NCBI RefSeq assembly: GCF_000430825.1
Contig: NZ_AUMT01000002.1
Coordinates: 372,001-436,000 of the forward strand
Source of the DNA: Chryseobacterium daeguense DSM 19388
GTDB taxonomy: Bacteria; Bacteroidota; Bacteroidia; Flavobacteriales; Weeksellaceae
Reading direction: 5' to 3'
Length of the DNA stretch: 64,000 nucleotides
The notes under the pieces are model-generated. The model saw only the letters and a list, made by a program, of their open reading frames with translations, made no database searches and was not told the origin of the DNA. The translations under genes and the position numbers were made by a program. Every line of letters starts with the position of its first letter. The stretch's first letter is position 1. Shown one piece after another: positions 25,056 through 34,275 of the stretch.

Positions 25056-25787
25056 ATGAAATGTGCAATCATCACAGGAGGCTCAAGGGGAATTGGAAGA
25101 GCAATCTGTATAAAACTGGCAGAAGAAAAAAATTATCATATTTTAATTAATTACACTTCAAACGAAGCTGCAGCAAAAGAAACATTGGCTAAAGTTGAAG
25201 AATTGGGCTCTACCGGAGAAATTCTTAAATTCGATGTAGGAAATGCCGAAGAAACTCAAAGAATATTAACGGAATGGCAGGAAAATAATCCTAAATCTGT
25301 TGTTGAGGTAATCGTAAATAATGCCGGAATTACAAGAGACGGTCTTTTCATGTGGATGCCGAGCGAAGATTGGAATGCTGTGATTAACACAAGTTTAAAT
25401 GGTTTTTTCAACGTAACGAATTTCTTTATTCAAAAATTGTTGCGTAATAAATACGGCAGAATTATCAACATGGTTTCTGTTTCCGGAGTGAAGGGTACAG
25501 CAGGACAAACCAATTATTCTGCAGCAAAAGGCGCCTTGGTGGGAGCTACAAAAGCTCTTGCACAGGAAGTGGCAAAAAGAAATATCACAGTAAATGCGGT
25601 GGCACCGGGATTCATTAAAACAGACATGACTCAGGAATTCAATGAAGATGAATTAAAAGCAATGATTCCGGCCAACAGATTCGGTGAAGCAGAAGAAGTG
25701 GCAGATTTAGTTGCGTTTTTGGCTTCCAAAAAATCATCGTACATTACTGGTGAAGTGATTAATATTAACGGAGGAATCTATTCTTAA
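25056..25787 (+). CDS. 3-Oxoacyl-ACP reductase, FabG-like (flexirubin cluster)
   Basis: A 243-aa short-chain dehydrogenase. The NAD(P) motif GGSRGIGRA is at residues 8-16, NNAG at about 88-91, and the catalytic Ser/Tyr/Lys lie in SVSGVKGTAGQTNYSAAKGAL. The C-terminus GEVININGGIYS is FabG-like. In aryl polyene pathways a dedicated ketoreductase acts on every round of extension. It follows the ammonia-lyase by 69 bases and precedes a ketosynthase and ACP on the same strand, so it is part of the pathway rather than primary fatty acid synthesis. Confidence 0.9.
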   Translation: MKCAIITGGSRGIGRAICIKLAEEKNYHILINYTSNEAAAKETLAKVEELGSTGEILKFDVGNAEETQRILTEWQENNPKSVVEVIVNNAGITRDGLFMWMPSEDWNAVINTSLNGFFNVTNFFIQKLLRNKYGRIINMVSVSGVKGTAGQTNYSAAKGALVGATKALAQEVAKRNITVNAVAPGFIKTDMTQEFNEDELKAMIPANRFGEAEEVADLVAFLASKKSSYITGEVININGGIYS

Positions 25788-25789
25788 TG

Positions 25790-25883
25790 AATGTAACAAT
25801 CTATCGATGTAGCAATTTACCAATATCAATCTCATTTAAAAATTGTTACATTGGTAAACTGATACATTGTTAAATTTTTTAAA
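25790..25883. repeat. KS/ACP-border repeat, copy A
   Basis: An imperfect inverted repeat: left arm with TGTAACAAT and AATTTACCAAT, right arm AATTGTTACATTGGTAAAC then GATACATTGTTA. It fills the whole gap between the ketoreductase and ketosynthase genes. Related copies are at 27390, 39481 and 39826. Confidence 0.7.
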
Positions 25884-27104
25884 ATGGAAAATAGGGTTGT
25901 AATTACCGGAATGGGAATTTATTCCTGCATCGGAACTTCTTTGGAAGAGGTGAAGGAATCCCTGTATCAAGGAAAATCCGGAATTGTTTTGGTGGATGAA
26001 AGAAAAGAGTTTGGATTCAGATCTGGATTAACGGGTGTTGTTCCGAAACCGGATCTTAAAAATCTTTTAAACCGCAGACAACGCGTAAGCATGGGTGAAG
26101 AAAGCGAATATGCTTACATAGCAACGCTGGATGCCCTCAAACAGGCCAATATCGACCAGGAATTTTTAGACCAGCATGAAGTCGGGATTTTATACGGAAA
26201 CGACAGTGTTTCTCAGGCGGTGGTAGAGTCTATCGACATTGCAAGAGAAAAAAAAGATACTACTTTAATGGGTTCAGGAGCGATTTTCAAATCGATGAAT
26301 TCCACAGTTACGATGAACCTTTCCACTATTTTTAAATTAAGAGGAATTAATTTAACCATCAGCGCAGCCTGTGCAAGCGGTTCCCACTCTTTGGGACTGG
26401 CTTATATGATGATTAAAAACGGTTTTCAGGATATGATTGTCTGCGGAGGAGCTCAGGAAACCAATAAATATTCTATGGCGAGCTTTGATGGATTGGGTGT
26501 TTTTTCAGTACGAGAAGATGAGCCGGCAAAAGCTTCAAGACCTTTCGATTCGGGAAGAGACGGTTTAATTCCGAGTGGCGGCGCTGCGACTCTCATTGTT
26601 GAAAGTTTGGAATCTGCCCAAAAAAGAGGTGCAACCATTTTAGCTGAAATTGTTGGTTACGGTTTTTCTTCAAACGGCGGGCATATTTCCACACCGAATG
26701 TTGACGGGCCGGCAATGGCCATGGACAGAGCCTTGAAACAATCCGGATTAGCGGCAAAAGATATTGATTATATTAATGCTCATGCAACATCCACGCCCAT
26801 TGGTGATGCAAACGAAGCCAAAGCCATTTACGAAATTTTCGGAAGTGAAGTTCCGGTAAGTTCCACAAAATCCATGACGGGCCACGAATGCTGGATGGCT
26901 GGTGCAAGTGAAGTTATTTACTCCATCTTAATGATGCAGAATGATTTCGTTGCTCCGAACATCAATCTGGAAAATCCTGATGATGAGGCAAAAAAGATAA
27001 ATTTGATCGCCGAAACAAAAAGTCAAAAAATTGACGTATTTTTGTCGAATTCTTTCGGATTTGGGGGAACAAATTCGGCACTAATTGTTAAAAAATTTGA
27101 ATAA
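25884..27104 (+). CDS. Beta-ketoacyl-ACP synthase, FabB/FabF-like (flexirubin cluster)
   Basis: A 406-aa elongating ketosynthase with a full catalytic triad: Cys163 in SAACASGSH, His300 in INAHATSTPIGD and His334 in SMTGHECWMAG. The GFGGTNSA C-terminal loop is intact. TKSMTGHECWMAGA is closer to FabB than FabF. It would condense malonyl units on the aryl polyene or the fatty acyl precursor of the resorcinol. The downstream ACP starts 4 bases after its stop. Confidence 0.92.
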   Translation: MENRVVITGMGIYSCIGTSLEEVKESLYQGKSGIVLVDERKEFGFRSGLTGVVPKPDLKNLLNRRQRVSMGEESEYAYIATLDALKQANIDQEFLDQHEVGILYGNDSVSQAVVESIDIAREKKDTTLMGSGAIFKSMNSTVTMNLSTIFKLRGINLTISAACASGSHSLGLAYMMIKNGFQDMIVCGGAQETNKYSMASFDGLGVFSVREDEPAKASRPFDSGRDGLIPSGGAATLIVESLESAQKRGATILAEIVGYGFSSNGGHISTPNVDGPAMAMDRALKQSGLAAKDIDYINAHATSTPIGDANEAKAIYEIFGSEVPVSSTKSMTGHECWMAGASEVIYSILMMQNDFVAPNINLENPDDEAKKINLIAETKSQKIDVFLSNSFGFGGTNSALIVKKFE

Positions 27105-27108
27105 AAAC

Positions 27109-27363
27109 ATGGAAAGGGAAAAAATTGTTGCTATCGTCAACGACTTTTTAATAAATGAGTTTGAAGTGGATGGCGATGAAATCAGCAATGATGCTAACTT
27201 AAAAAAAACGCTGGGCTTAGACAGCCTGGATTATATTGATATGGTGGTAGTGATTGAATCTAATTTCGGAGTGAAATTAGGTGAAGCAGACTTCAAGAAA
27301 ATGGTCACATTCGATGACTTTTATTCAACTATCGAAAATAAAATCGCTGAAAAAAACGCATAA
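27109..27363 (+). CDS. Acyl carrier protein 1 (flexirubin cluster)
   Basis: An 84-aa acidic carrier protein. The phosphopantetheine site is Ser39 in LGLDSLDYID. The four-helix pattern is complete. The ATG at 27109 is chosen; an in-frame TTG at 27085 lies inside the ketosynthase gene. It is one of two ACPs of the cluster and, by position, the partner of the preceding ketosynthase. Confidence 0.92.
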   Translation: MEREKIVAIVNDFLINEFEVDGDEISNDANLKKTLGLDSLDYIDMVVVIESNFGVKLGEADFKKMVTFDDFYSTIENKIAEKNA

Positions 27364-27389
27364 TTATCGATTGAAAATTTACTCTAAAT

Positions 27390-27480
27390 TAAATATAACA
27401 ATATACCAATTTAACAGTTTACCAATACTTTAAGTCTGATAAATTGTTACACTGTTAAATTGATACATTGCTAAATTAAT
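27390..27480. repeat. KS/ACP-border repeat, copy B
   Basis: Left arm TAACAATATACC and CAGTTTACCAAT; right arm AATTGTTACACTGTTAAATT and GATACATTGCTAAATT. It lies between ACP1 and the acyltransferase gene and is of the same family as copies at 25790, 39481 and 39826. Confidence 0.7.
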
Positions 27481-27483
27481 ACT

Positions 27484-28368
27484 ATGAACAAATGGAAAGG
27501 TAAGTCTAAAGGTACGATTTTAGGATACAAAATATTCGTCTGGTGCATTAGAAATATCGGGATCCGAAGCTCATATTTTGTCCTTTATTTTGTCGCTTTT
27601 TACTATTTTTTATTTGAAAAAAACAGCAACAAATATTACAGATATTATTTCCAAAAAAGACTCAACTACGGATATTGGAAAACTAAGGTTTCATTATTCA
27701 GAAACTATTTTACATTTGGGCAGACTTTGATTGATAAAACTGCCATATCTGCGGGATTAAGAGAAAAATTTACTTACGAATTTGACGGAATTGAAAACCT
27801 GCGCAACCTTCTGGCAGAAAAAAAGGGAGGGGTTCTTATCAGCGCACATATCGGGAATTTTGAAATTGCAGAACATTTCTTTGCAGATATTGATTTTGAT
27901 GCGCAGATTAGTTTAGTTACAACAGATCAGGAGGTTACGGTGATTAAAGAATACCTTGAAAGTATTTCCGTTAAAAAAAGCAACATCAAATTCATTTACG
28001 TTAAAGAAGATATGTCGCATATTTTCGAGATTAATGAAGCTTTGTCAAAAAATGAACTGATTTGTTTTACCGGTGACCGGTATTTTGAAGGTTCAAAATA
28101 TCTTGAAGGCGATTTGCTCGGTAAAAGTGCAAAATTTCCTGCAGGCCCTTTCCTTATTGCTTCCCGATTGGGTGTTCCGGTGGTGTATGTGTACGTTATG
28201 AAAGAAAAAAAACTGCACTATCATTTATATGCTCGAGTGGCTCAAAACATCAAAAAGCGCGATGCTCAGGGCCTTTTGAATTCATACACCCAAAATCTTG
28301 AGTCTATGATTAAAAAATATCCTCTTCAATGGTTCAATTATTTCGATTTTTGGGATGATATTGATTAA
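27484..28368 (+). CDS. LpxL-like lysophospholipid acyltransferase (flexirubin cluster)
   Basis: A 294-aa membrane-associated acyltransferase of the LpxL/HtrB group. The catalytic HX4E motif is SAHIGNFE (about residues 121-128), and FTGDRYFEG and FPAGPFLIASRLGVPVVYVYV are typical family blocks. A hydrophobic N-terminal segment lies near residues 27-42. Such enzymes accompany aryl polyene clusters. It may attach the polyene to a lipid or to the resorcinol; which acceptor is unknown. Confidence 0.83.
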   Translation: MNKWKGKSKGTILGYKIFVWCIRNIGIRSSYFVLYFVAFYYFLFEKNSNKYYRYYFQKRLNYGYWKTKVSLFRNYFTFGQTLIDKTAISAGLREKFTYEFDGIENLRNLLAEKKGGVLISAHIGNFEIAEHFFADIDFDAQISLVTTDQEVTVIKEYLESISVKKSNIKFIYVKEDMSHIFEINEALSKNELICFTGDRYFEGSKYLEGDLLGKSAKFPAGPFLIASRLGVPVVYVYVMKEKKLHYHLYARVAQNIKKRDAQGLLNSYTQNLESMIKKYPLQWFNYFDFWDDID

Positions 28369-28417
28369 TTTTCCTACTTTTAGTTCTTAAAATTAACCAT
28401 GATTATCAATTGTAAAA

Positions 28418-28511
28418 GATGCTTCAACTTCGTTCAGCTTGACGTCGCTACAAATGTACTGTTCAATAAGCAGTTAGCGTTAGGTGTTATGCTGAGCGAA
28501 GTTGAAGTATC
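28418..28511. repeat. Imperfect 21-bp inverted repeat
   Basis: Arms at 28418-28438 (GATGCTTCAACTTCG...) and 28491-28511 (...CGAAGTTGAAGTATC) match at 19 of 21 positions as reverse complements. It resembles a palindromic repeat with the core CTTCAACTTCGCTCAGC common in flavobacterial intergenic regions. It fills the gap before the FAD enzyme gene. Confidence 0.75.
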
Positions 28512-28548
28512 TCTATCATATTGATTTAATTTAACGCAATTTTCTCCT

Positions 28549-30093
28549 TTGAAAAAAGAATTTGACATACTTGTAATCGGCAGCGGATTGGGAGGTCTTG
28601 TTTCGGCGCTTATTTTGGCGAAGGAAGGCATGAAGGTCTGTGTTCTGGAAAAAAATAACCAGTATGGAGGAAATCTGCAGACATTTTCCCGTGATAAGCT
28701 TATTTTTGATACGGGTGTTCATTATTTAGGTGGTCTTTCGGAGGGGCAGAATCTTTATCAATATTTTTCTTATCTGGAAATTATGAATGATCTTGATCTT
28801 CAGAAGATGGATGAAAACGGATATGATAAGATTACTTTTGGAGACGATGAGATAGAATATCCCCACGCTCAGGGATACAAAAATTTCGTTGAGCAGTTAT
28901 CAGTTTATTTTCCGGAAGAAAGAGAAAACCTTGAAAATTATTGCGAAGAAATTCAAAGGGTCTGCAATAATTTCCCGCGGTACAATGTGGTGGGAAAAGA
29001 TTATTATAACGAAGAAATTCTTCATTTAAATACAAAAAGATTCATTGAATCTATTACTTCAGATAAAAGATTACAATCGGTTTTACTGGGTTCTAATTTT
29101 CTTTATGCGGGAGATTCTGAAAATGTACCGTTTTATGTGCATGCCCTGACGGTAAATTCTTACATTCAAAGTGCTTACAAGTGCGTAAAAGGAGGAAGCC
29201 AGATTTCAAAATTATTAATTAAAAAACTCCGTGAGCGCGGGGCGGAAGTCCACAAGCATTCTGAAGTTAGTGAACTGATTTTTAATGAAAAAAATCGTTT
29301 ATCAGGTGTTAAAACCAAGGCAGGTAAAGAATATTTTTCAAAACAGTTTATTTCAAACATCGAAGTTCGTTCCATGATCAGGCTGATCGGCGAGGAACGT
29401 TTGAAAAAGTCTTTTTTAAACAGGGTTTTAAGCTGGGAACCGGTTTCCTCATGTTTTAGTGTTTATCTTGTTCTAAAATCTCAGACCATCCCGAATTATA
29501 ATTACAATATTTACCATTACTCATCTGAAGAATTGGTTTGGAATGCCTATCAATATGACGAAAAAAACTGGCCAGAAACCTATATGCTTTCATTCACGCA
29601 ATCAAAGCATTACCCGGATTTTGCAGAAAGTATTACTGCAATTTCATATATGGATTTTGATGAGGTAAAACAATGGGAAAATACATTTAATACGGTAACC
29701 GATGAGGATGAGAGGGGAGAACTTTACGATCAGTTTAAAAGGGAAAAAGCAGACAAAATGATCACTGCCTTGGAAAAGAAAATCCCTGATCTTCGAGCGT
29801 CCATCAAGCGTATTTATACCTCTTCACCCTTGTCTTACCGTGATTACATCGGCAGCTTTAACGGGAATATGTATGGTTATATTAAAAGCTCGGAAAACCC
29901 TCTGAAAACAATGGTTTCACCAAGAACAAAGATTGACAATCTCTTTCTTACCGGCCAATCCGTGAATATGCATGGGATTTTAGGATGTACCATTGGAGCT
30001 TTCAACACATGTGCGGAAATCCTGGGAAAAGACGTTATTGATGAAAAATTAACTCAATTGATTAATAAAAATAAAGGTGGAGAAAGAAAATAA
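28549..30093 (+). CDS. CrtI-like phytoene desaturase-family FAD enzyme (flexirubin cluster)
   Basis: A 514-aa flavoprotein. The dinucleotide-binding motif GSGLGGLVSALILAKEG is at residues 11-27 with the acidic end of strand 2 in VLEKNNQYGGN. The C-terminal FAD motif is NLFLTGQSVNMHGILGCTIGAF. No ATG lies near the FAD motif, so a TTG start at 28549 is taken. CrtI-type enzymes dehydrogenate or isomerise polyenes; here it could desaturate or isomerise the aryl polyene chain. Carotenoid genes are absent nearby. Confidence 0.82.
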   Translation: MKKEFDILVIGSGLGGLVSALILAKEGMKVCVLEKNNQYGGNLQTFSRDKLIFDTGVHYLGGLSEGQNLYQYFSYLEIMNDLDLQKMDENGYDKITFGDDEIEYPHAQGYKNFVEQLSVYFPEERENLENYCEEIQRVCNNFPRYNVVGKDYYNEEILHLNTKRFIESITSDKRLQSVLLGSNFLYAGDSENVPFYVHALTVNSYIQSAYKCVKGGSQISKLLIKKLRERGAEVHKHSEVSELIFNEKNRLSGVKTKAGKEYFSKQFISNIEVRSMIRLIGEERLKKSFLNRVLSWEPVSSCFSVYLVLKSQTIPNYNYNIYHYSSEELVWNAYQYDEKNWPETYMLSFTQSKHYPDFAESITAISYMDFDEVKQWENTFNTVTDEDERGELYDQFKREKADKMITALEKKIPDLRASIKRIYTSSPLSYRDYIGSFNGNMYGYIKSSENPLKTMVSPRTKIDNLFLTGQSVNMHGILGCTIGAFNTCAEILGKDVIDEKLTQLINKNKGGERK

Positions 30094-30094
30094 C

Positions 30095-31843
30095 ATGCGG
30101 TCATTTTTTATTTTGAAAGAGACGAAATTTAACGAAGAACCTAAATTACTTGCTAGAGATTCTTTCTATCGTCAGAATGACAGATTTTTGATCTTACTAT
30201 TTATTAGTCTAAACCTTATCCTGAACCTTACATCCTGCGGAATCAGAAAATCAATAAAACACGTTCCTGAGGTAAAACAATATACATTAGAAATTCCAAA
30301 AGTCAATAAGATCAATGACTCGACCTTTAATTTTAATCATAATTATTTAACCAAAAACAAGCAGCAGCTCTGGGAATTGTATATTAAAGGAAATCCTCTG
30401 CAACTGGGCTATAATAACGGGGCTTTAACGCAGAATCTGATGCATAAGCAGGAAGAAATTTTCTTTTCAAAAGTGGAAGGTTTTGTACCGTCAAAGTTTA
30501 AGCAAAAATTATTGAGAAGTTTTCTGAAATGGTACAACAGAAAAATGTACCTGAATGTCCGTGAAGATTATCAGGCGGAGCTGTATGGATTATCTCAATA
30601 TTCATCAGATAAATACGATTTTATTGCGCCTAAATATCTGCGAAGCTTATATCTGCACGGTGCACACGACATTGGCCATGCTATGCAGGATCTGATGATG
30701 GTAGGATGTACCTCCTTAGCGGTCTGGGAAGAAAATACGGAAGACGGTGACCTGCTGATCGGGCGAAATTTTGATTTCTACGTGGGAGACGATTTTGCAA
30801 AAAATAAGCTGATAGAATTTGTAGAGCCTGATAAAGGAATTCCTTACCTGTCTGTGAGCTGGCCGGGCATGATCGGTGTGGTTTCGGGGATGAATAAAGA
30901 GGGAATTACAGTAACAATCAATGCCGGAAAATCTAAGATTCCTCTGACTGCAAAGACCCCCATTTCTCTCGTGACCAGAGAAATCCTTCAATATGCAAAG
31001 AATATTGATGAAGCCATTGCTATTGCTAAAAAGCGAAAAATTTTCGTGTCGGAATCTATTTTGGTGGGAAGTGCGAACGACAAAAACGCGGTGATTATTG
31101 AAGTTTCGCCGGATAATTTCGGAGTATATAAAGTAGAGAATACGAGCAGGGTTTTTTGCACCAATCATTTTCAGTCTGAAGCTTATAAAGATGATAAACG
31201 AAATAAAAAACATATTGAAGAAAGCCATTCCGAATACCGGTATGAAAAATTACAGGAGCTGTTACAGGAAAATAAAAAGCTGAATCCGGAAAAAATGGCG
31301 GCGATTTTAAGAGATAAATCCGGACTTAAAAATGAAAAGATTGGCTATGGAAATGAAAAGGCAATTAATCAATTATTGGCGCATCATGCGGTAATCTTCT
31401 CGCCTCAGAAAAAGTTGGTTTGGGTCTCTTCGAATCCCTATCAGTTAGGCGAGTTTGTTTGCTATGACCTGAATGAAATTTTTTCGGATGATCGCTTAAA
31501 AAGTGGAAAATTTTCAAAATCAGAATTAAATATTGCTAAAGATCCATTTGTAGATTCTCAGGAATTTGAAAATTATGAAGAATATAAAATGATGAGCTCT
31601 GAAGTGAATAAAGCTATTGACGGAGAAATTGCTATTACAGATGATTTTCTGCCACTTTATCAGTCATTAAATCCTGATTTTTGGATGGTTTATTATCAGG
31701 TCGGAAAATATTATTTTAATCAAAAAGAATATTCCAAAGCAAAAATTGAATTTGAAAAGGCCTTATCTAAAGAAATAACAACAGTTCCGGATAAAGAAAA
31801 TGTTGAAAAATATTTAAGAAAAACTAATAAAAAATTAAAGTAA
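30095..31843 (+). CDS. C45-like NTN hydrolase/acyltransferase lipoprotein (flexirubin cluster)
   Basis: A 582-aa protein of the isopenicillin-N acyltransferase-like (C45) group. Autocleavage would expose Cys205 in MVGCTSLAV; GDLLIGRNFDFY and GVVSGMNKEGITVTINAG are typical NTN-fold blocks. A hydrophobic segment ends in a lipobox LTSC with Cys48, but 30 residues precede it, so a later start is possible. A TPR-like helix pair lies near the C-terminus (YYQVGKYYFNQKEYSKAKIEFEKAL). It could form or cleave an ester or amide of the pigment; this is inference. Overlapping context: its ATG follows the upstream stop by one base. Confidence 0.75.
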   Translation: MRSFFILKETKFNEEPKLLARDSFYRQNDRFLILLFISLNLILNLTSCGIRKSIKHVPEVKQYTLEIPKVNKINDSTFNFNHNYLTKNKQQLWELYIKGNPLQLGYNNGALTQNLMHKQEEIFFSKVEGFVPSKFKQKLLRSFLKWYNRKMYLNVREDYQAELYGLSQYSSDKYDFIAPKYLRSLYLHGAHDIGHAMQDLMMVGCTSLAVWEENTEDGDLLIGRNFDFYVGDDFAKNKLIEFVEPDKGIPYLSVSWPGMIGVVSGMNKEGITVTINAGKSKIPLTAKTPISLVTREILQYAKNIDEAIAIAKKRKIFVSESILVGSANDKNAVIIEVSPDNFGVYKVENTSRVFCTNHFQSEAYKDDKRNKKHIEESHSEYRYEKLQELLQENKKLNPEKMAAILRDKSGLKNEKIGYGNEKAINQLLAHHAVIFSPQKKLVWVSSNPYQLGEFVCYDLNEIFSDDRLKSGKFSKSELNIAKDPFVDSQEFENYEEYKMMSSEVNKAIDGEIAITDDFLPLYQSLNPDFWMVYYQVGKYYFNQKEYSKAKIEFEKALSKEITTVPDKENVEKYLRKTNKKLK

Positions 31844-31847
31844 TAGC

Positions 31848-33101
31848 ATGAAGAAAATTGTAAGCTTGTTTTTGATTTTGATATCATTATTTTCATTTGC
31901 ACAAACCAAAAAAGACTTAGGCAGCCAGTTTATTCAGACTTTATTTGCAGACAAGAATTCTGAGAAGGCGCATACATTTTTTGATGCTTCGATTGCCGGA
32001 CAAATTCCTGTTGCTGAGCTGAAATCATTGCCGGAGCAGCTGGAAATGCAGATGGGTAAGTTTAAAAACATTCTTGAAATTAATAATGAAAATGATACCC
32101 ATTATTTTTATTCTGAGTTTGAAAAAACAAAATTAGACATTCAGATTACTTTTAATGAAAACAACAAAATAATAGGATTTTATTTTATTCCGCATAAAAT
32201 CTTTGACAAGGCTGATGATAAAACTGCTTTAAAAATAAAAAGCGATGGTATTGAGCTAAAAGGAACACTTCTTCAGCCTGAAAAGAACAATAGAAAAAGG
32301 CTTGTCATTCTGGTTCATGGTTCCGGACCGCAGGACAGGGATGAAACGCTGGGAGAAAATAAGCCCTTCAGGGATATTGTGGAATATCTATTGGCTAACG
32401 GGATTTCTTCTTACAGATATGATAAAAGAACCTATTCTCATCCGGAAACTTTCGATGATCAGTCCACGGTAGAGCAGGAAACCATTAATGATGCATTAAA
32501 TATTTCGAATTATTTTAAAAATAATGAAAACTTTAAAGATTATCAGATTGTAATTTTAGGTCACAGCCAGGGTGCTTATCTGATGCCAAAAATTGCTGAA
32601 AAAGCAAATGCTTCCAAATATGTTTTTATGGCTGGAAATGCCCGCCCACTGCAGGATTTAATCTTGGAACAGTTCAATTATCTCAACACAAGTGATCCTT
32701 CAAGGGTTTCTGAAAAAGATGTTCAGGATATGAAGAAAAAAGTTAATTTTCTGAATTCAAATACATTTAATCTTAATGCTCCAAAATCTGAACTTCCTCT
32801 GGAACAATCTGCTGCTTACTGGAAATATCTTGTTGATTATAAACCTCTTGAATCTGTAAAATTAATTAAAGCTCCAATGTTTATTGCACAAGGTGGCAGA
32901 GATTATCAGGTAACTGAAAAGGATTTTACACTTTGGAAAAATAAGTTGAAAAATAACAAGACAGTCGTATTTAAATTATATCCTGACCTGAATCATATGT
33001 TCATCAAAGGTTCAGGGAAGCCGTCTCCAAAAGATTATGAGATCAAAGGAAATGTTGATCAGGGATTTTTAAATGATCTGGTTCAGTTTGTATTAAAATA
33101 A
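31848..33101 (+). CDS. Secreted alpha/beta hydrolase (flexirubin cluster)
   Basis: A 417-aa exported protein. A signal peptide (MKKIVSLFLILISLFSFAQ) is followed by an NTF2-like DUF3887-type region (about 20-120), then an alpha/beta hydrolase. The oxyanion segment is HGSGPQDRDET, the nucleophile lies in LGHSQGAYL, the acid near AQGGRDYQV, and the His in PDLNHMFI. An esterase role is likely; the substrate is unknown. Last gene of the + arm. Its stop touches the stop of the convergent GT2 gene with no gap. Confidence 0.8.
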   Translation: MKKIVSLFLILISLFSFAQTKKDLGSQFIQTLFADKNSEKAHTFFDASIAGQIPVAELKSLPEQLEMQMGKFKNILEINNENDTHYFYSEFEKTKLDIQITFNENNKIIGFYFIPHKIFDKADDKTALKIKSDGIELKGTLLQPEKNNRKRLVILVHGSGPQDRDETLGENKPFRDIVEYLLANGISSYRYDKRTYSHPETFDDQSTVEQETINDALNISNYFKNNENFKDYQIVILGHSQGAYLMPKIAEKANASKYVFMAGNARPLQDLILEQFNYLNTSDPSRVSEKDVQDMKKKVNFLNSNTFNLNAPKSELPLEQSAAYWKYLVDYKPLESVKLIKAPMFIAQGGRDYQVTEKDFTLWKNKLKNNKTVVFKLYPDLNHMFIKGSGKPSPKDYEIKGNVDQGFLNDLVQFVLK

Positions 33102-34271
33102 TTAATTTTCGGGGCTAACTTTATTGAGAAAAATAAAGGTTGAAATTCCTGCCAAAACAGACATTGTTGTGGCTAAAATCGCACTTCCGATCACATACTG
33201 GAGAAGATTATTTTTTACCAGCTCGAAATTTAATTCCTGATTTAAAATATTGCTGTCGCCGGAAACGAATGGTGCTCCCAAAAACAGCGAAGCCGCAATG
33301 ATAAAAGGGATAAACGGCGGCAGGCTCACATTGGAGGCTACGAACGCCAGGACTTTATTAAGCTTGAAAAGCACGGCAAGGGAAATCACAATGAGTGTAT
33401 GGAACCCCCAAAATGGTGAAAGCCCTACAAATACTCCCAAAGCTATAGAAAAAGCCTTGATACGGTTGGTTCCGTCACTTTCAAGAATGTCTTCTTTTAT
33501 AAATTTTCTAATGCTTTTTTTTTTGAAATTATTCACGAAGTTTCGCGGAATAATGTAAAGCAGGGTGATGGTCACCAAAATCGTATTCAGAATGCTGATT
33601 CTTGTAAAATCTTTGAATGGTCTGAAATGGGAAACCCGTTCTTCAGGATCATATAAAACTTTTATGGGAACATTTTTCACCGGAACATGTCTCCATGCTG
33701 TTCTTACAATAATTTCAATCTCAAACTCAAATTTTGGTGTAAAATATTTTTGCGGGATTTTATGTAACGGGTACAGCCGATAGCCTGATTGTGTATCTTC
33801 CAGCCTGATACCTGTTTCGAACCAGAACCAGAAATTAGAAAATCGGTTTCCAAAACTGCTTTTTTTCGGAATGCCGTCTTGTGACATGTTGCGGTTGCCG
33901 ATGAATAGGACATCTTCCTTTTCATTCATTAAAACTTCCACAAAAACCGGAATGTCGTCAGGATAATGCTGCCCGTCTGAATCAATGGTGATGGCATAGT
34001 TATAGCCAAGTTCTTTTGCCTTTCTGAAACCCGTTTTTAAGCCGTTTCCCTTTCCTTTGTTTTCAGGTAAATTAATTACGGTGATTTGAGGATAATCATT
34101 TAAAATTTTCAGGGTGGAATCGGTGGAGCCGTCATTTACAACAATAATATTCCCGGTGTAGTCTAAAACACCGTCCAGCACTCTTTTCAGAGTTTTTTCA
34201 TTGTTATAAGTGGGGATTAAAACGCAGATTCTCTTATGAGAAATTGCATTTTGCACTTCAGGCAGGGTCAT
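33102..34271 (-). CDS. GT2 glycosyltransferase fused to DUF2062 (flexirubin cluster)
   Basis: A 389-aa membrane protein. The N-terminal GT-A domain (about 14-240) has VLIPTYNNEKTL, VVNDGSTD and the DXD-like DSDGQHYPDD. The C-terminal part (about 265-385) is a DUF2062 module with several membrane helices (FSIALGVFVGLSPFWGFHTLIVISLAVLF). Similar fusions occur in xanthomonadin and aryl polyene clusters, where the glycosyltransferase may decorate the product or act on a lipid carrier. Last gene of the - arm. Confidence 0.85.
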   Translation of the reverse strand: MTLPEVQNAISHKRICVLIPTYNNEKTLKRVLDGVLDYTGNIIVVNDGSTDSTLKILNDYPQITVINLPENKGKGNGLKTGFRKAKELGYNYAITIDSDGQHYPDDIPVFVEVLMNEKEDVLFIGNRNMSQDGIPKKSSFGNRFSNFWFWFETGIRLEDTQSGYRLYPLHKIPQKYFTPKFEFEIEIIVRTAWRHVPVKNVPIKVLYDPEERVSHFRPFKDFTRISILNTILVTITLLYIIPRNFVNNFKKKSIRKFIKEDILESDGTNRIKAFSIALGVFVGLSPFWGFHTLIVISLAVLFKLNKVLAFVASNVSLPPFIPFIIAASLFLGAPFVSGDSNILNQELNFELVKNNLLQYVIGSAILATTMSVLAGISTFIFLNKVSPEN

Positions 34272-34275
34272 TATT

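Noticed and set aside
28549..30093. Carotenoid pathway assignment for the CrtI-like gene
   Set aside because: No phytoene synthase, cyclase or isoprenoid gene is near; the polyene cluster explains it better.
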